Below are positions 15,200 to 20,900 of a stretch of DNA of 20,900 bases, piece after piece. Position numbers and translations under genes: made by a program. Position 1 is the first letter of the stretch. Each line of letters opens with the position of its first letter. The notes beneath the pieces were generated by a model, which was not told the origin of the DNA, ran no database searches, and worked only from the letters and a program-made list of their open reading frames with translations. The DNA is taken from contig CAJOMW010000026.1 of assembly GCA_905235695.1 (NCBI GenBank), positions 1-20,900 of the forward strand. Direction: 5' to 3'. This stretch comes from an uncultured Clostridia bacterium. Lineage in GTDB: Bacteria > Bacillota > Clostridia > Oscillospirales > CAG-382.

Positions 15200-16175
15200 T
15201 GACGTATTTGAAGCGTTGAACGCCGACGTCGAGTTTGCGGGCGATTTTGACCAAGGCACAGTGGAATTTGTATGCGGTGCGGACGGACTGCGGCTTGACA
15301 GCGCAGTCTCGGAAAACTGCGAGCTTACGAGAAACGCCGCGGCAAAGCTGATAGAAGACTCGAGAGTTGCCGTAAACGGCAAGGCTCAGACAAAAAAGAG
15401 CTTTAAGGTCGCAGAAGGCGACAAAATCTCGGTAGAGATACCGCCTGCAAAGCCCTGCGAGGCATTGCCGCAGGATATACCGGTAGACATAGTCTACGAG
15501 GACGACGATATAGCAATCGTGAATAAGCCGCAGGGAATGGTGGTGCATCCGGCGCCCGGAAACCCCGACGGCACGCTCGTAAACGCCCTCATGTACAGAA
15601 TGCAGGGCAGACTTTCGACGATAAACGGCGTTGTCCGTCCCGGCATAGTACACCGCATAGACAAGGACACGAGCGGACTTCTGGCTATCGCCAAAAACGA
15701 CGAGGCACATCTTTTTCTTGCTTCACAGATAAAAGAACACTCGTTTAAAAGGGTTTATAACGCAATAATAATAGGTTCTTTCAAAGAGCCGGAGGGAAGG
15801 ATAGACCTTCCGATTGGACGCCACCCGACACACCGCAAAAAGATGGCTGTGACGGATAAAAATTCGAGAAACGCCGTGACAAATTACAGGACTTTGGAAT
15901 ATTTCAACGGCTTTTCGCTCGTGGAGTTTTCGCTTGAGACGGGCAGAACTCATCAGATAAGAGTACATGCTTCTCATCTCGGACACCCCGTAGCCGGCGA
16001 TCCTCTTTACGCACCGGACGGCGGCAAAAACAAGCTCGGGCTAAGCGGACAGTGCCTTCATGCAAAGACGCTCGGCATAGTCCACCCGAGGACAGGAGAA
16101 TATATGGAGTTTGACAGCGAACTTCCGCCGTATTTCACGGCGGCGCTCGAAAAGCTCAGAAGCAATAACAACTAA
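15192..16175 (+). CDS. rluD: RluD-type 23S rRNA pseudouridine synthase
   Basis: A 328-residue RluA/RluD-family enzyme that converts uridines in 23S rRNA to pseudouridine. After an acidic lead of about 30 residues comes an S4 domain (LRLDSAVSENCELTRNAAAK). The catalytic domain follows, with VNKPQGMVVHPAPGN and the signature GIVHRIDKDTSGLLAIAKN, Asp157 being the catalytic residue. Later come GRTHQIRVHASHLGHPVAGD and the conserved CLHAKTLGIVHP. ATG 15192 is chosen; it overlaps the lspA stop by 8 bases. An in-frame TTG at 15168 would add eight residues inside lspA. Assignment to RluD rather than a sister type rests on the S4 domain and the lspA neighbour. Confidence 0.94.
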   Translation: MSDDVFEALNADVEFAGDFDQGTVEFVCGADGLRLDSAVSENCELTRNAAAKLIEDSRVAVNGKAQTKKSFKVAEGDKISVEIPPAKPCEALPQDIPVDIVYEDDDIAIVNKPQGMVVHPAPGNPDGTLVNALMYRMQGRLSTINGVVRPGIVHRIDKDTSGLLAIAKNDEAHLFLASQIKEHSFKRVYNAIIIGSFKEPEGRIDLPIGRHPTHRKKMAVTDKNSRNAVTNYRTLEYFNGFSLVEFSLETGRTHQIRVHASHLGHPVAGDPLYAPDGGKNKLGLSGQCLHAKTLGIVHPRTGEYMEFDSELPPYFTAALEKLRSNNN

Positions 16176-16193
16176 TTCTTAGGAGGCCCATTT

Positions 16194-17033
16194 ATGGACA
16201 AGATAAACCTGCAAAAGAAGGCGCTCGAAATAAGAAAGGGCGCACTTACGGCTGTATACTGTGCATCGTCCGGTCATCCCAGCGGATCTCTGGGCATAGC
16301 TGATATACTCGCGTATCTCTATTTTGAGGAGATGAACGTAGACCCGAAAGATCCGAAAAATCCCGACAGAGATCGCTTTGTCCTCTCAAAGGGACACACT
16401 TCTCCTGCATATTACGCCGCTCTTGCAGAAAAGGGATTTTTCCCCAAAGAAGACCTTGGGACCTTCCGCCACATGGACAGCTACCTCCAGGGACATCCCG
16501 ATATGAAGCACATACCCGGCGTTGATATGTCCACCGGCTCGCTCGGGCAGGGAATATCTGCGGCTTGCGGAATGGCTCTTTCGGCAAAAATATCCGAAAA
16601 GAAGTACAGAGTATGGACGATACTCGGAGACGGAGAGAGCGAAGAAGGGCAGGTATGGGAGGCTGCTATGTTTGCCGCTCACTACGGGCTCAATAACCTC
16701 GCGGCGTTTATAGATTTCAACGGACTTCAGATAGACGGCCCCGTTGCGGAGGTCATGAATCCATCGCCGCTCGATGAAAAGTTCAAGGCTTTTGGCTGGA
16801 ACACGGTTGTTATAGACGGACACGACTTCGACCAGATAGATATGGCGGTAAAGATGGCAAAGTCTTCTATCAAGCCTACCGCTATAATTTGTAAGACGAT
16901 AAAAGGCAAAGGCGTTTCATATATGGAAAACGTGTGCTCGTGGCACGGGAAAGCACCGAATGAGGAGCAGTATAATCAAGGTATGGCAGAGCTCCTCGAA
17001 GCGGAGAAAAAACTTTGCGGCGCTTTGGTATAA
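16194..17033 (+). CDS. Transketolase, N-terminal (TPP-binding) subunit
   Basis: A 279-residue half-size transketolase. With its partner it moves two-carbon units between sugar phosphates in the non-oxidative pentose phosphate pathway. Visible: SSGHPSGSLG (His28), SKGHTSPAYY, GHPD (100-103), STGSLGQGIS (113-122), and the thiamine diphosphate/metal motif starting GDGESEEGQVWEA (Gly145-Asp146) and ending FIDFNGLQIDG (Asn176). A strong AGGAGG stands before the ATG, 18 bp after rluD. Split transketolases of this type are common in Firmicutes and archaea, so the halves are normal and not a broken gene. Confidence 0.95.
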   Translation: MDKINLQKKALEIRKGALTAVYCASSGHPSGSLGIADILAYLYFEEMNVDPKDPKNPDRDRFVLSKGHTSPAYYAALAEKGFFPKEDLGTFRHMDSYLQGHPDMKHIPGVDMSTGSLGQGISAACGMALSAKISEKKYRVWTILGDGESEEGQVWEAAMFAAHYGLNNLAAFIDFNGLQIDGPVAEVMNPSPLDEKFKAFGWNTVVIDGHDFDQIDMAVKMAKSSIKPTAIICKTIKGKGVSYMENVCSWHGKAPNEEQYNQGMAELLEAEKKLCGALV

Positions 17034-17077
17034 GAGTGAGCGCACTCATAAATCCAATAGGAAAGGACGTTATATAA

Positions 17078-18019
17078 ATGGCAGAGAAAATGGCAACGCG
17101 CGAGGCTTACGGAAAAGCCCTTGTCGAATTTGGTGAAAAGTACGATTTTGTCGTTCTCGACGCAGACCTTGCCGAGGCGACCAAAACAGGAATATTCAAG
17201 AAGGCGTTCCCGTCGAGATTTTTCGACTGCGGCATAGCGGAGGGAAATATGATGTCGGTTGCGGCAGGTATTGCAGCTACCGGAAAGACGGTATTTGCAA
17301 GCTCTTTTGCAATGTTCGCATCGGGCAGAGCCTTCGAGCAGGTGAGAAACAGCATAGGCTATCCGCATCTCAACGTAAAGATAGGTGCAACACACGCCGG
17401 CATATCCGTCGGCGAAGACGGCGCAACTCACCAGTGCAACGAGGATATTTCGCTTATGAGAACGATACCCGGCATGGTGGTTTTAAACCCTGCGGATGCG
17501 ACCGAGGCGAGAGCTGTCGTCGAGGCGGCGCTGAAGCACGAAGGACCTGTATACATGAGATTCGGCAGACTTGCCGTTGATACGATTTTTGATAAAGAGA
17601 CCTTCAAATTTGAAATCGGCAAGGGACAAAAGCTCACCGACGGAAACGACGTAGCTATAATCTCGACCGGACTTACAACCTCTATTGCTTTATCTGCCGC
17701 TCAGCTTCTCAAAAACGACGGAATAAATGCAAGGCTTATAAACCTCGCATCAATAAAACCGATAGATAAGGAAATTATAGCAAACGCCGCAAAGGAGACC
17801 GGCGCTATTCTCACCGTTGAAGAACACAGCATTATCGGCGGTCTCGGAAGTGCGGTATGCGAGACGGTATGCGAAACAACACCCGTACCGGTGGTGCGCC
17901 ACGGCGTTTACGACGTTTTCGGAAAGAGCGGAAAAGCGCAGGATCTTCTCGTTGACTTCGGATTTACACCCGAGGTTATAGCCGCAAAGGCAAAGGAAGC
18001 GATGGCACTGAAAAAATAA
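17078..18019 (+). CDS. Transketolase, C-terminal subunit
   Basis: A 313-residue partner of the preceding gene, 44 bp downstream. It carries the pyrimidine-binding domain, with FFDCGIAEGNMMSVAAGIA (Glu55, the residue that activates the cofactor) and FASSFAMFASGRAFEQVR. KIGATHAGISVGEDGATHQ lines the active site. The C-terminal transketolase domain follows (VAIISTGLTTSIALSAAQLL; ILTVEEHSIIGGLGSAVCE). AGGAAAGGA precedes the ATG at a slightly long distance. A small GAGTG/CACTC hairpin lies in the gap (17034-17047). Related 1-deoxyxylulose-5-phosphate synthases are single, longer chains, so transketolase is the better call. Confidence 0.95.
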   Translation: MAEKMATREAYGKALVEFGEKYDFVVLDADLAEATKTGIFKKAFPSRFFDCGIAEGNMMSVAAGIAATGKTVFASSFAMFASGRAFEQVRNSIGYPHLNVKIGATHAGISVGEDGATHQCNEDISLMRTIPGMVVLNPADATEARAVVEAALKHEGPVYMRFGRLAVDTIFDKETFKFEIGKGQKLTDGNDVAIISTGLTTSIALSAAQLLKNDGINARLINLASIKPIDKEIIANAAKETGAILTVEEHSIIGGLGSAVCETVCETTPVPVVRHGVYDVFGKSGKAQDLLVDFGFTPEVIAAKAKEAMALKK

Positions 18020-18099
18020 GCCTGAGGTGGCTTGATACCCGAAACAAGTGAAAAAGAATAAAAATTTAAATAAACAAACAGAAAAGGAATGGTAAGACA

Positions 18100-19302
18100 A
18101 TGAAAATTTTAGTCATCAACGCCGGAAGCTCATCGATAAAGTATCAGCTTATCGACATGACCGACGAGACGCTTCTCGCAAAAGGTCAGTGCGACAGAAT
18201 AGGCATCGAGGGCGGCAACTTCAAGCAGACAAACTTTAAGGGCGACGTTTACAAGGTAGACGTTCAGATAGCAGACCACAGCGAGGGTATAAAGCTCATC
18301 GTCGACGCTCTCACAAGCAAGGAGCACGGCGTAATTTCCTCCATGAGCGAGATAAACGCAGTCGGACACAGAGTAGTTCACGGCGGCGAAAAGTTCTCCG
18401 GCTCGGTCATCATCACCGACGAGATAATCGAAGCTCTCAAGGAGTGCTCAGAGCTGAGTCCTCTCCACAACCCTGCAAACCTCACCGGTATAAGGGCGTG
18501 CGAAGAGATAATAGGCAAGATTCCGCAGGTCGGCGTATTCGACACTGGCTTCCATCAGACAATGCCAGATTACGCATACCTCTACGCCATTCCTTACGAA
18601 TATTATGAAAAGTACAAGCTCCGCCGCTACGGCTTCCACGGCACGAGCCACAGATATGTGACAGCCCGTGCTGCCGCAATGCTCGGCAAGAAGCCGGAAG
18701 ATATAAATATAGTAACCTGCCACCTCGGCAACGGTTCGTCGATCACCGCTGTTAAGGGCGGAAAGTCCTTTGACACGACCATGGGCGTAACGCCTCTCGA
18801 CGGACTTATGATGGGTACGAGAAGCGGCTCTATCGATCCTGCCATAATCCCGTTCCTCATGGAAAAAGAGGGACTTACGGCGAAAGAGATAGACACTATA
18901 CTCAACAAGAAGTCCGGTATTCTCGGCATTACGCAGGTCACAAGCGACAACAGAGACGTAGAACAGGGCGCAAAAGAGGGCAACAAGCGCTATCAGCTCG
19001 TTGAGAGTATGCTCTGCCACCAGATAACCAAGTATATCGGCGGATATGCGGCTGCAATGGGCGGAATAGATGCGATAGTATTCACCGGCGGAATCGGCGA
19101 GAACAATCCTCAGTACAGAACCCGTGTTGCCGACAAGCTCGGATTTATGGGCGTTGCGATAGATGAAGAGATAAACAAGAAGGCGTTCAGAACCTCGGAG
19201 GAATTTGATATTTCAAAGCCCGAAGCAACCGTCAGAATGCTCGTTATCCCGACAAACGAGGAGCTCATGATAGCAAGAGACACTTACGAACTCGTCAAGT
19301 AA
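18100..19302 (+). CDS. ackA: Acetate kinase
   Basis: A 400-residue enzyme that makes ATP and acetate from acetyl phosphate. The N-terminal ASKHA signature is MKILVINAGSSSIKYQL (Asn7, Ser10, Ser12). AVGHRVVHGGEKF places Arg91, and GVFDTGFHQTMP places Asp148, both at the positions known for the archaeal enzyme. RYGFHGTSHRYV, HLGNGSSITAV, FTGGIGENNPQYR and the ending NEELMIARDT complete the set. Length is standard. AAAAGGA lies about ten bases upstream. It follows the transketolase pair by 80 bp with no convincing promoter between. No phosphotransacetylase gene is in the window. Confidence 0.98.
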   Translation: MKILVINAGSSSIKYQLIDMTDETLLAKGQCDRIGIEGGNFKQTNFKGDVYKVDVQIADHSEGIKLIVDALTSKEHGVISSMSEINAVGHRVVHGGEKFSGSVIITDEIIEALKECSELSPLHNPANLTGIRACEEIIGKIPQVGVFDTGFHQTMPDYAYLYAIPYEYYEKYKLRRYGFHGTSHRYVTARAAAMLGKKPEDINIVTCHLGNGSSITAVKGGKSFDTTMGVTPLDGLMMGTRSGSIDPAIIPFLMEKEGLTAKEIDTILNKKSGILGITQVTSDNRDVEQGAKEGNKRYQLVESMLCHQITKYIGGYAAAMGGIDAIVFTGGIGENNPQYRTRVADKLGFMGVAIDEEINKKAFRTSEEFDISKPEATVRMLVIPTNEELMIARDTYELVK

Positions 19303-19313
19303 TACCAATACCG

Positions 19314-19338
19314 AAGCGGCGCAAAAGCGCCGCTTTTT
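19314..19338 (+). terminator. Intrinsic terminator after ackA
   Basis: A perfect 9-bp GC-rich stem (AAGCGGCGC / GCGCCGCTT, loop AAAA, 19314-19335) followed by T at 19334-19338. It starts 11 bp after the ackA stop. Confidence 0.9.
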
Positions 19339-19379
19339 ATATTCTTTTTATGTTGCTCTGCTAAGCGCAGTTGCGGCTA

Positions 19380-19512
19380 CCAAAGCGTATATGGCGCTTT
19401 GGGGATACGGGACATTCTTTTTGCTGGCACAAAAAGAACCAAAAAGTGCCTTAGGCGTCGAAAAATGTCGCTTCGCTCTGAGATTTTTCGACGGTGCCAT
19501 GCCTTAGTTTAC
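19380..19512. repeat. Cluster of palindromes, possible interspersed repeat element
   Basis: Three perfect inverted repeats follow each other: CCAAAGCG/CGCTTTGG (19380-19402), TTCTTTTTG/CAAAAAGAA (19415-19438) and GTCGAAAAAT/ATTTTTCGAC (19457-19492). TGCCTTAG occurs directly on both sides of the last one (19447-19454 and 19500-19507). The segment carries no believable gene; a 61-codon frame at 19399-19584 is rejected. It resembles, from memory, repeated non-coding elements in Oscillospiraceae genomes; this could not be checked. Confidence 0.45.
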
Positions 19513-19656
19513 TGCCCTTACAATGGGCTACATCAATGCGGCGGCTTTTGTGCCTCAACACTCCTTCAACAGGGCTATATATGATTTTGGGGTATTTATA
19601 ATACCAACAGCTTATCGTTTTTCAGTGGGGTGACGTCAATTTCGCATTTTGCATTA

Positions 19657-19724
19657 TTAAAAGCCGCAGGCCTTTTATCTTAACTTTCCACTTTCCATTT
19701 TCAACTTTCAATTTTAAAAGCCGC
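19657..19724. repeat. Pyrimidine-rich tract between 11-nt direct repeats
   Basis: TTAAAAGCCGC occurs at 19657-19667 and again at 19714-19724. Between them lies a strand-biased tract (19681-19715) of near-repeats CTTTCCA, CTTTCCATTT, CAACTTTCAATTTT. The second copy also forms one arm of a terminator hairpin. This fits replication slippage or the edge of a small repeated element. The rest of 19513-19656 shows only a short GCCC/GGGC hairpin near 19515-19530 and nothing else I can name. Confidence 0.4.
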
Positions 19725-19734
19725 CAACAGCGGC
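19716..19734 (-). terminator. Distal terminator-like hairpin of the cysteine-rich gene
   Basis: GCCGC (19720-19724) and GCGGC (19730-19734) form a 5-bp stem with loop CAACA; on the - strand four T follow. It is the weakest and last of three tandem hairpins downstream of the - strand gene. Confidence 0.4.
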
Positions 19735-19736
19735 AC

Positions 19737-19776
19737 AAAAAAGCACAGACCGCTGACTTGCGCTTTGTCAGCGGTC
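19737..19776 (-). terminator. Intrinsic terminator of the cysteine-rich gene
   Basis: A perfect 10-bp stem (GACCGCTGAC 19748-19757 with GTCAGCGGTC 19767-19776, loop of 9). On the - strand it is followed by TGTGC and then six T (19742-19737). It has the best hairpin-plus-U-tract form of the three. Confidence 0.75.
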
Positions 19777-19778
19777 AG

Positions 19779-19804
19779 AAAAAGTCCGCGGATGCGGACT
19801 TTTT
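19779..19804. terminator. Bidirectional terminator-like hairpin next to the cysteine-rich gene
   Basis: AAAAAGTCCGC (19779-19789), loop GGAT, and the exact reverse complement (19794-19804) form an 11-bp stem whose A/T ends give a U-tract on either strand. It lies 29 bp beyond the stop of the - strand gene and could also stop readthrough from ackA. Confidence 0.75.
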
Positions 19805-19833
19805 GCCGGTTTGGATGGGGGTAATAGATTATT

Positions 19834-20751
19834 TTATCTGCATCTTCTGCTGATGCAGGAAGTGCCGGTAGAGGCAGTCGTATCGCCGAGAACGTCGCTC
19901 GGATCGCAGACCTCATTGCCGCCGGCAATGCCGTTGGTTATTGCGCCGCCGACAGTAGGAGGGAAGAAGTCGCAGGTCGGGAAGCTCATGTTGTTGAATA
20001 CCGAGCAGGGATCGGTCTCGGAGAGCACGTTGCTGGACTTGTCGGGTACGCAGTAGTCAGCCGCATTTATGACAAGCGAGACGGGGCGCTCCATTCTTAT
20101 AACAGAGAATAGACCGAGGGTGACGTAGAGGTTCTTGAGACCGAAGTCCTCAGCCGGGAGAACGCCGCAGGCGTTGCAGACATTTTCGGGTATCTGATCC
20201 GCCGAGCAGCAGCATCCCTTGCAGCCGCAGGACTTGTCGGCAATGTTTATGGCAAGGGTAATGGGGGTAGCCACCTCAAGAACGACTTTGGGAAGATTGG
20301 TGCTCTGCGTGATGGACGGCTTTCCGTTCACACCGTCGCAGAAGTCCGAGGTGAATATGCTTACGTTTCCTTCGCTGCCGAACATGACTATCTGCTTGTC
20401 GTATACGGCGATGCCGCAGAATTCCTGAGTCTGGAAGTAGGGAATCGTAGCCTCAAAGCAGAGTCTGAAGTAGAATCTGATGTCAACTGCGAAATATCCG
20501 CGGTTGAAGGCGACATCGCTTACGGTTATGTTTGCCCAGATGACGTCCGCGCACTTTGCCCGGATACTTGTAGCGCTGTCGATTACCGACTGACCGTTCT
20601 GATCAACGAATACTCTTAAATATTCTATACAGTCCTTATCTCTTGCCGAGTCGTATATTTTGTCGACGTTTATACACGTCGATTTGTCCGCATTGTTCGC
20701 TCCGCCAAGCCCGAGGGCATTGCAGAAAGCAGAATTGTTTTTTTCAGACAT
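19834..20751 (-). CDS. Cysteine-rich conserved-type protein of unknown function
   Basis: A 305-residue protein with 20 cysteines. They cluster at residues 175-182 (CGCKGCCC) and 192-195 (CNAC), with others spread to the CR ending. No signal peptide or membrane helix is seen. The N-terminal half has INVDKIYDSARDKDCIEYLR, then VIDSATSIRAKCADV and YFAVDIRFYFRLCFEA, and looks beta-rich. Two stretches on either side of the Cys cluster resemble each other (TPITLAINIADKSC and RPVSLVINAADYC), pointing to an internal duplication. Start supported by AGGAGGT (20759-20765) seven bases upstream. I recall similar uncharacterised proteins in Clostridia, but know no function. Metal binding or a disulfide-linked structural (for example spore-layer) role are guesses. 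Confidence 0.85.
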   Translation of the reverse strand: MSEKNNSAFCNALGLGGANNADKSTCINVDKIYDSARDKDCIEYLRVFVDQNGQSVIDSATSIRAKCADVIWANITVSDVAFNRGYFAVDIRFYFRLCFEATIPYFQTQEFCGIAVYDKQIVMFGSEGNVSIFTSDFCDGVNGKPSITQSTNLPKVVLEVATPITLAINIADKSCGCKGCCCSADQIPENVCNACGVLPAEDFGLKNLYVTLGLFSVIRMERPVSLVINAADYCVPDKSSNVLSETDPCSVFNNMSFPTCDFFPPTVGGAITNGIAGGNEVCDPSDVLGDTTASTGTSCISRRCR

Positions 20752-20790
20752 TTAACAGACCTCCTGATTTTATGTGAAAATATTTTCTTT

Positions 20791-20858
20791 ATGAAGCACG
20801 CCGTATTCGGTATGCTTTCGCTACATAGTATGCGCGGCATACCGTTTTGGTGCTTTAT
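20791..20858. promoter_or_regulatory. Long imperfect dyad upstream of the cysteine-rich gene
   Basis: ATGAAGCAC (20791-20799) pairs with GTGCTTTAT (20850-20858, one G-T pair). After an internal loop, CGGTATGC (20808-20815) pairs exactly with GCATACCG (20837-20844). A third half-site, GTATGC (20828-20833), can pair with GCATAC (20837-20842) instead, across three bases. It lies 40-107 bp before the - strand ATG, so it may be a leader RNA structure or a multi-site operator. No clear sigma-A promoter was identified in 20766-20900. Confidence 0.45.
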
Positions 20859-20900
20859 GTTTAGCTTCGGAAATATGATATTTTTTAACGATATCTTCAA

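Noticed and set aside
16194..18019. Broken transketolase gene in two pieces
   Set aside because: Each half has its own ribosome binding site and complete domains; two-subunit transketolases are normal in this group.
19399..19584. 61-codon + strand frame in the gap after ackA
   Set aside because: Covers the palindromes, has no ribosome binding site and reads as translated repeat sequence.

Overview
The window looks like a chromosomal piece of a Gram-positive, Clostridia-type Firmicute, most likely near Oscillospiraceae/Ruminococcaceae. The main support is the gene order miaA - HlyD-like - yggS - sepF - yggT - ylmH - divIVA - ileS - lspA - rluD, a division-site/ylm cluster typical of that group. 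Further support comes from a tRNA with an encoded CCA, strong AGGAGG-type ribosome binding sites, frequent AGA and ATA codons, a split transketolase and an acetate kinase. Base composition is moderate, with AT-rich intergenic stretches.

Left part (1-6200), accessory metabolism. The C-terminal end of a Sir2-family deacylase runs on + into a terminator that is also placed to serve comF on the - strand. comF is the second gene of a - strand operon behind a Gfo/Idh/MocA oxidoreductase. That operon has a clear sigma-A-type promoter whose -10/start region overlaps a perfect ACTTGA-N4-TCAAGT dyad. An AraC-type regulator (-) and an EamA/DMT-type transporter (+) diverge from one intergenic region. A lone tRNA-Gly(CCC) follows, then a second Gfo/Idh/MocA oxidoreductase and an alpha/beta hydrolase that end at a strong terminator. 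Two sugar-type dehydrogenases, a sensor-like regulator and a transporter suggest a small carbohydrate-derivative locus; the substrate is not visible.

Central part (6275-16175), housekeeping. A good promoter drives miaA, apparently through a short overlapping leader reading frame. The HlyD-like membrane protein and the ylm/division genes come next. Two of these genes show what looks like a single extra base at the 5' end. In the HlyD-like gene the shift is at an A6 run inside the start of the membrane helix. In ylmH the coding frame reaches back to the yggT stop codon with no usable start. divIVA ends before a perfect 13-bp stem-loop. ileS is preceded by a compact leader with two mutually exclusive foldings next to its ribosome binding site, and no T-box is seen. 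ileS, lspA and rluD are packed tightly (0 bp apart, then overlapping).

Right part (16194-20900). Transketolase N and C halves lead to acetate kinase, which has its own terminator. This set fits pentose-phosphate flow with acetate formation for ATP. About 530 bp without a gene then holds palindromes, an 11-nt direct repeat around a pyrimidine-rich tract, and three tandem hairpins oriented as terminators for the last gene. That gene, on -, is a 305-residue cysteine-rich protein (20 Cys) of unknown function, with an internal repeat and a long imperfect dyad upstream. It is the least explained protein in the window.
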